In this document: in pieces, positions 58,601-64,000 of the stretch | How the letters are laid out: each line of letters begins with the position of its first letter | Position numbering within the stretch: the stretch's first letter is position 1 | Source: Chondrosia reniformis | Lineage: Eukaryota > Porifera > Demospongiae > Chondrillida > Chondrillidae | Length of the DNA stretch: 64,000 nucleotides | Reading direction: 5' to 3' | NCBI GenBank assembly: GCA_947172415.1 | Contig: OX359193.1 | Coordinates: 8,581,501-8,645,500, forward strand | Program-made: the position numbers and the translations under genes | Notes under the pieces: model-generated | What the model was told of the DNA's origin: nothing | Database searches by the model: none | The model's input: the letters and a program-made list of their open reading frames with translations, nothing else

Positions 58601-61600
58601 AGAACTGAAGATCCTTCAGAACAAGGAGAATGGTAAGGTGAGGATATTAATGAGAAGGGACCAGGTACTAAAGATCTGCTGCAACCACTATCTGACAGCA
58701 GACATGAAACTGACAGAAATGGCCGACAGTGACAAGGCTTGGACATGGTTCAGTGCATGTGACTTCAGTGAAGGGTCTGCTAAGGCTGAAAAGTTTGCAG
58801 CCAGATTCAAGACTGTAGAGATAGCTCAGAAATTTAAGGAAACATTTGAACAATATCAGCAGATTAATATTGCAAAAGACCGCCCCAGTGTTGCACAATC
58901 CTCTTCCTCCATGGTTCATCTAAAGCCAGTTGAAGGGTCATGGGAGTGCAGTGGATGTTACAGTATCAACAATCCAGACCAGAGTAAGTGTCCATCTTGT
59001 CAGACAGCCCAACCTGGTAAGGAAACAGAGACAACTGCTAAGAAGGATGATCCTCAGATCCAATCTGGTGGATTTAAGCTTCCTTTTTCGATTGCGTCAT
59101 TGCCACAATCAATACCTGCCTCAGGTTCTGTTGCTGAATCTAAGGAGGTTAAAGGTGGCTTTAAACTGGCCACTTCTCTTGAAGCTATCTCATTAGAAGG
59201 GCCGTTAAGATTTCATATCAAGGGGTCTTCGGACGAGGTCCAGGACCTGGCTGAGATAAGCAGTACAACAAGACCTGAGGTCACCCCAACAAAGCCTCTC
59301 ATTGAGGCTACCCCACCATCAGCTACCCATGATGTCATTATTACTCATGAAACCTTGGCAACTCCTGAGCAAGTTAAGAAAGCAAAATCCCTTTTTCTGC
59401 CGGAGCACTTCTACCTTTATGAAACCAAGCCAAACTGCCCAGGTTGTAGAGGTTGCACTGATGATCTGTATGGCAAGGACCAACCTTCTCTTAGAGAGAA
59501 AAGACAAAAAGAACTTAAGAAGGCATCTTCTTCCATTGCGGCAGCAGAAACCATCCAACAGGAACCTGAGAAAACTGTACAAGAGGCAATGATTAACTCT
59601 TCATTTGCTAAACATGCTGGAATTACCTTTGCAAGTCTGACTCAAGGATTTAATCCCAATTTTGATTGGATGAAGTCTCCGGATACAAAGGGATTTAGCA
59701 GTACACCGAAGCCATTGTTCTCTTCTCTTTCAAGTCAAAAGGAAGAAGAGGAACAGGATCCCGAAGCTGAGGCAGAGATCCACTTCAAACCAGTGGTCAA
59801 ACTGACAGAGAAGTATGAAGCAAGGAGCGGAGAGGAGGAGGAAGACGTGCTGTTTGCCCAAAGAGCCAAACTGTATCGCTTTGTTGATTCACAGTGGAAG
59901 GAGAGAGGCACCGGAGAACTGAAGATCCTTCAGAACAGGGAGAATGGTAAGGTGAGGATATTAATGAGAAGGGACCAGGTACTGAAGATCTGCTGCAACC
60001 ACTATCTGACAGCAGACATGAAACTGACAGAAATGGCCGACAGTGACAAGGCTTGGACGTGGTTCAGTGCATGTGACTTCAGTGAAGGGTCTGCTAAGGC
60101 TGAAAAGTTTGCAGCCAGATTCAAGACTGTAGAGATAGCTCAGAAATTTAAGGAAACATTTGAACAATATCAGCAGATTGATATTGCAAAAGACCGCCCC
60201 AGTGTTGCACAATCCTCTTCCTCCTTGGTTCATCTAAAGCCAGTTGAAGGGTCATGGGAGTGCAGTGGATGTTACAGTATCAACAATCCAGACCAGAGTA
60301 AGTGTCCATCTTGTCAGACAACCCAACCTGGTAAGGACACTGTTACTTCAGAAATGGTCAGCCAATCTGGAAATGTAGCACCATCTGTGGATTTAGCATC
60401 TGGCTTTAAGGTTGATCTGGATTTAAATATCTTCCAACAGAACCTGCCTGTTGGTAATGCATTGACCAGCCTCAAGACTGAGCAAAAGCAATCCTTATTG
60501 AAAAAAGGCCTTCACGGAGACAGTATATTAGGTAAACGTCCCCTATTTAAGGTAGACTCATTTCCTTCTAAGGAACAGTGTGATGGTGACACTACATCGA
60601 CTGGTTCTAGTGAAGAGGTACCTTCACCTTCAACCACTAATTTACCTGTAGAGTCCTCTAGTAATAGGCAGCCTAGTGAAGTTGGGATGCCTGAGGTAGC
60701 ATCTGGCACTGAACAGACAGCAATTTTTAAGAGTAGCATCTTTGGATCCTCTCAGCTAGCTTCTCTTCCTAAACTTGAGAGCACAGGTGAGAAAGGATTT
60801 GAGGGACTTGATTGGATGAAGTCTCTGGATACAAAGGGATTTAGCAGTACACCGAAGCCATTGTTCTCTTCTCTTTCAAGTCAAAAGGAAGAAGAGCAAC
60901 AGGATCCCGAAGCTGAGGCAGAGATCCACTTCAAACCAGTGGTCAAGCTGACAGAGAAGTATGAAGCAAGGAGTGGAGAGGAGGAGGAAGAAGTGCTGTT
61001 TGCCCAAAGAGCCAAACTGTATCGCTTTGTTGATTCACAGTGGAAGGAGAGAGGCACCGGAGAACTGAAGATCCTTCAGAACAAGGAGAATGGTAAGGTG
61101 AGGATATTAATGAGAAGGGACCAGGTACTGAAGATCTGCTGCAACCACTATCTGACAGCAGACATGAAACTGACAGAAATGGCCAACAGTGACAAATCAT
61201 GGTCGTGGTTTTCTCTTTCTGATTTCACTGAAACACAAAGTAGGCCTGAAACATTTGCAGTTCGTTTTAAGACGCAGCAAATTGCTAAAACCTTTTACCA
61301 AGTCTTTGAAGAATGTACAGCCTCCATAAATCAACCTATATTGGGTAGAATTTCTCTATCGGAGCCAAACTTATCAGAAGAAGATCATAGAGTGGAAGGC
61401 TCACTGACATCCATTAGTATGCCCTCGTCTTCCCCTCAGTTATCATTGGCTCTAGAAGAATTGTCTACAAAAGCAACGAGCCTTACTGAGGACACTCTTT
61501 CCATATCTCAAGATGCAAAACAAATGAAGCAAGATAAAGACAAATTTTATCAACAAGAGCCCACATCAGAGATCAGTGAACAAGAGCCCACATCAGAGAC

Positions 61601-63911
61601 TGCTGAACAAGAGCCCACATCAGAGATCAGTGAACAAGAGCCCACATTAGAGATCAGTGAACAAGAGCCCACATCAGAGACTGCTGAACAAGAGCCCACA
61701 TCAGAGATCAGTGAACAAGAGCCCACATCAGAGATCAGTGAACAAGAGCCCACATCAGAGACTGCTGAACAAGAGCCCACATCAGAGATCAGTGAACAAG
61801 AGCCCACATCAGAGATCAGTGAACAAGAGCCCACATCAGAGATCAATGAACAAGAGCCCACATCAGAGATCAGTGAACAAGAGCCCACATCAGAGACTGC
61901 TGAACAAGAGCCCACATCAGAGATCAGTGAACAAGAGCCCACATCAGAGATCAGTGAACAAGAGCCCACATCAGAGACTGCTGAACAAGAGCCCACATCA
62001 GAGACCACTGAACAAGAGCCCACATCAGAGATCAGTGAACAAGAGCCCACATCAGAGATCAATGAACAAGAGCCCACATCAGAGATCAGTGAACAAGAGC
62101 CCACATCAGAGACTGCTGAACAAGAGCCCACATCAGAGATCAGTGAACAAGAGCCCACATCAGAGATCAGTGAACAAGAGCCCACATCAGAGATCAGTGA
62201 ACAAGAGCCCACATCAGAGATCAGTGAACAAGAGCCCACATCAGAGACTGCTGAACAAGAGCCCACATTAGAGATCACTGAACAAGAGCCCACATCAGAG
62301 ATCAGTGAACAAGAGCCCACATCAGAGACTGCTGAACAAGAGCCCACATCAGAGATCAGTGAACAAGAGCCCACATCAGAGATCAGTGAACAAGAGCCCA
62401 CATCAGAGATCAGTGAACAAGAGCCCACATCAGAGATCAGTGAACAAGAGCCCACATCAGAGATCAGTGAACAAGAGCCCACATCAGAGACTGCTGAACA
62501 AGAGCCCACATTAGAGATCACTGAACAAGAGCCCACATCAGAGATCAGTGAACAAGAGCCCACATCAGAGACTGCTGAACAAGAGCCCACATCAGAGATC
62601 AGTGAACAAGAGCCCACATCAGAGATCAGTGAACAAGAGCCCACATCAGAGATCAGTGAACTAGAGCCCACATCAGAGACTGCTGAACAAAAGCCCACAT
62701 TAGAGATCAGTGAACAAGAGCCCACATCAGAGATTAGTGAACAAGAGCCCACATCAGAGACTGCTGAACAAGAGCCCACATCAGAGACCACTGAACAAGA
62801 GCCCACATCAGAGATCAGTGAACAAGAGCCCACATCAGAGATCAGTGAACAAGAGCCCACATCAGAGACCACTGAACAAGAGCCCACATCAGAGACCACT
62901 GAACAAGAGCCCACATCAGAGATCAGTGAACAAGAGCTCACATCAGAGACCACTGAAGAAGAGCCCACATCAGAGATCAGTGAACAAGAGCCCACATCAG
63001 AGACCGCTGAACAAGAGCCCACATTAGAGATCAGTGAACAAGAGCCCAAATCAGAGACCGCTGAACAAGAGCCCACATCAGAGACTGCTGAACAAGAGCC
63101 CACATCAGAGATCAGTGAACAAGAGCCCACATCAGAGATCAGTGAACAAGAGCCCACATCAGAGATCAGTGAACAAGAGCCCACATCAGAGATCAGTGAA
63201 CAAGAGCCCACATCAGAGACTGCTGAACAAGAGCCCACATTAGAGATCACTGAACAAGAGCCCACATCAGAGATCAGTGAACAAGAGCCCACATCAGAGA
63301 CTGCTGAACAAGAGCCCACATCAGAGACCACTGAACAAGAGCCCACATCAGAGATCAGTGAACAAGAGCCCACATCAGAGATCAGTGAACAAGAGCCCAC
63401 ATCAGAGACTGCTGAACAAGAGCCCACATCAGAGATCACTGAACAAGAGCCCACATCAGAGATTAGTGAACAAGAGCCCACATCAGAGACTGCTGAACAA
63501 GAGCCCACATCAGAGACCACTGAACAAGAGCCCACATCAGAGATCAGTGAACAAGAGCCCACATCAGAGATCAGTGAACAAGAGCCCACATCAGAGACCA
63601 CTGAACAAGAGCCCACATCAGAGACCACTGAACAAGAGCCCACATCAGAGATCAGTGAACAAGAGCCCACATCAGAGACCACTGAACAAGAGCCCATATC
63701 AGAGACCACTGAACAAGAGCCCACATCAGAGACCACTGAACAAGAGCCCACATCAAAGACCACTGAACAAGAGCCCACATCAGAGACCACTGAACAAGAG
63801 CCCACATCAGAGATCAGTGAACAAGGCCCTATAGTAGAGTTTTCTGATGTGCATGATACAGTTGAAGAGCCTTTAAAATCTGTTGTCAGTAAATTTAGCC
63901 ATAATATTTAG
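49643..63911 (+). CDS. RANBP2: RanBP2/Nup358-like nucleoporin, five Ran-binding domains
   Basis: Seen: 19 exons, at 49643-49714, 49783-49856, 50042-50199, 50257-50441, 50539-50700, 51174-51326, 51447-51611, 51730-51936, 51995-52172, 52332-52415, 52516-52792, 53150-53273, 53342-53401, 53464-53730, 54167-54268, 54332-54398, 54464-54828, 55083-55247 and 55341-63911, giving 3811 residues in one frame. The N-terminal 600 residues or so are the TPR-like helical domain (HRLLGDVFGQLDEGVKAVTH). Then come a coiled coil, six RanBP2-type zinc fingers (one lacking a cysteine), and five Ran-binding domains at about 1168-1304, 1596-1729, 1992-2126, 2430-2566 and 2812-2946 (AKLYRFVDSQWKERGTGELK). A 9-residue repeat tail follows at about 3025-3784. 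Known: Nup358 forms the cytoplasmic filaments of the nuclear pore and binds Ran-GTP. No SUMO-ligase (IR1-M-IR2) or cyclophilin domain is visible. Confidence 0.93.
49857..50008 (+). repeat. 26-bp minisatellite of splice donors in RanBP2 intron 2
   Basis: Six units of 26 bp, GTAAGCACTAGTCTGATGTA plus CCTGAG, begin at the first intron base. Each junction reads GAG|GTAAGC or GAG|GTAGTC, copying the real junction TTGAG|GTAAGC. Confidence 0.94.
50702..51150. repeat. 19-bp minisatellite in RanBP2 intron 5
   Basis: About 22 units of GTGTGAGAGGGGAGTGGCA start three bases inside the intron (donor GAG|GTAAGTGTGAGAGG) and stop shortly before the acceptor at 51173. Variants: GGCACTGTG, GACAGTG, GGCACTATG. 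Each unit has a weak donor-like GTGAGA. Confidence 0.94.
52205..52292. repeat. About 32-bp triplication in RanBP2 intron 9
   Basis: CTGCCACGCCTTCCCTC followed by TCGGTACTGC or similar occurs three times between the exons ending 52172 and starting 52332. Confidence 0.8.
52805..53128. repeat. Pyrimidine minisatellite in RanBP2 intron 11
   Basis: CCCTCTCCCTCCTCT-type units of about 15 bp fill the intron 52793-53149, forming an uninterrupted C/T tract of over 300 bp ahead of the 3' splice site. Confidence 0.94.
53733..54137. repeat. 20-bp minisatellite in RanBP2 intron 14
   Basis: About 19-20 units of CACCACACCTACCCACATGT (some CACCGC) start 14 bases into the intron. The upstream exon frame happens to stay open through the array; this is treated as intron because a GTATGT donor and a good acceptor bound it and the helical-domain sequence resumes after it. 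Confidence 0.94.
54895..55062. repeat. 34-bp minisatellite in RanBP2 intron 17
   Basis: About five units of GCATAAGACTATTACATAAC plus TCCAGTTAGATGTT lie in the intron 54829-55082. Confidence 0.93.
61549..63825 (+). repeat. 27-bp coding minisatellite, tail of RanBP2
   Basis: About 84 units of 27 bp encode nine residues: EQEPTSEIS, EQEPTSETA or EQEPTSETT. All keep the reading frame, with few substitutions (EPTLE, EINEQ, EEEPTS, EPKSE). The tail is extremely acidic, threonine/serine-rich and certainly disordered. The variants occur in longer blocks (for example EIS-EIS-ETA), suggesting higher-order duplication. The array ends in the unique sequence QGPIVEFSDVHDTVEEPLKSV. Confidence 0.97.
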
Positions 63912-64000
63912 TAATATGTAGTAACTGACAGTTAAACTCTCACAGTACTCGAGCTACGACTCATTTCATTTGTAGACATGTGTGATTTGAACATAAAACT
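63912..64000. other. RanBP2 3' untranslated region / window end
   Basis: No further gene seen. AATATTTAGTAATATG follows the stop. ACATAAAAC at the window end is not a canonical polyadenylation signal. Confidence 0.5.

Noticed and set aside
61550..63805. 751-residue antisense frame of Gly-Ser-Cys-Ser-Val repeats
   Set aside because: Mirror of the 27-bp coding repeat; the plus-strand frame is continuous with RanBP2, the antisense has no start context or unique part.

Overview
The window is a gene-dense stretch of an animal nuclear genome. The content (TRAF-type RING/zinc-finger/MATH proteins, filamin, FNDC3, cyclin B3, PRKX, EFHC2, a very large RanBP2) is metazoan. Gene spacing of about 10-300 bp, head-to-head promoters and many introns of only 52-70 nt point to a compact early-branching genome. 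I infer a demosponge-like organism, but the sequence alone does not prove it. The standard code is used, and almost all introns I placed are GT-AG.

Layout from left to right: MFSD1 (minus, 3' part beyond the window); EFHC2-like (plus); initiator tRNA-Met (minus); GALE (plus, intronless); FNDC3 (plus); ATG3 (minus); SLC25A14/30 carrier (plus); cyclin B3 (plus); PRKX (plus); ribosomal protein uL2/RPL8 (minus); dyskerin DKC1 (plus); ELMOD (minus); TMEM223 (plus); a filamin with three CH domains and 20 Ig repeats (plus); five near-identical intronless TRAF genes in tandem (minus); eIF2A (plus); RanBP2/Nup358 (plus, 3811 codons). I rebuilt all spliced genes exon by exon from homology and splice signals. 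Every complete model keeps one open frame from ATG to stop, and most come within a few residues of the length I recall for the human protein. The genes are mainly housekeeping functions and do not form an operon-like unit. Their links are shared divergent promoters (MFSD1/EFHC2, ATG3/SLC25A, RPL8/DKC1, ELMOD/TMEM223, TRAF/eIF2A).

Two features stand out. First, most long introns are minisatellite arrays inside what would otherwise be introns of about 55 nt. In at least three of them every repeat unit carries a copy of the real splice donor or acceptor (FNDC3 intron 4, RanBP2 intron 2, CCNB3 intron 3). Second, a unit of about 2.05 kb is repeated: one intact TRAF gene, a 37-bp divergent promoter, and the first 31-32 bases of eIF2A exon 1. 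This leaves four spare eIF2A start regions that each open a 14-codon peptide. Also notable are a perfect 66-bp palindrome ending exactly on a splice junction in ELMOD, a 27-bp coding minisatellite that supplies the last 760 residues or so of RanBP2, and a CCAAT/CHR cell-cycle promoter upstream of cyclin B3.
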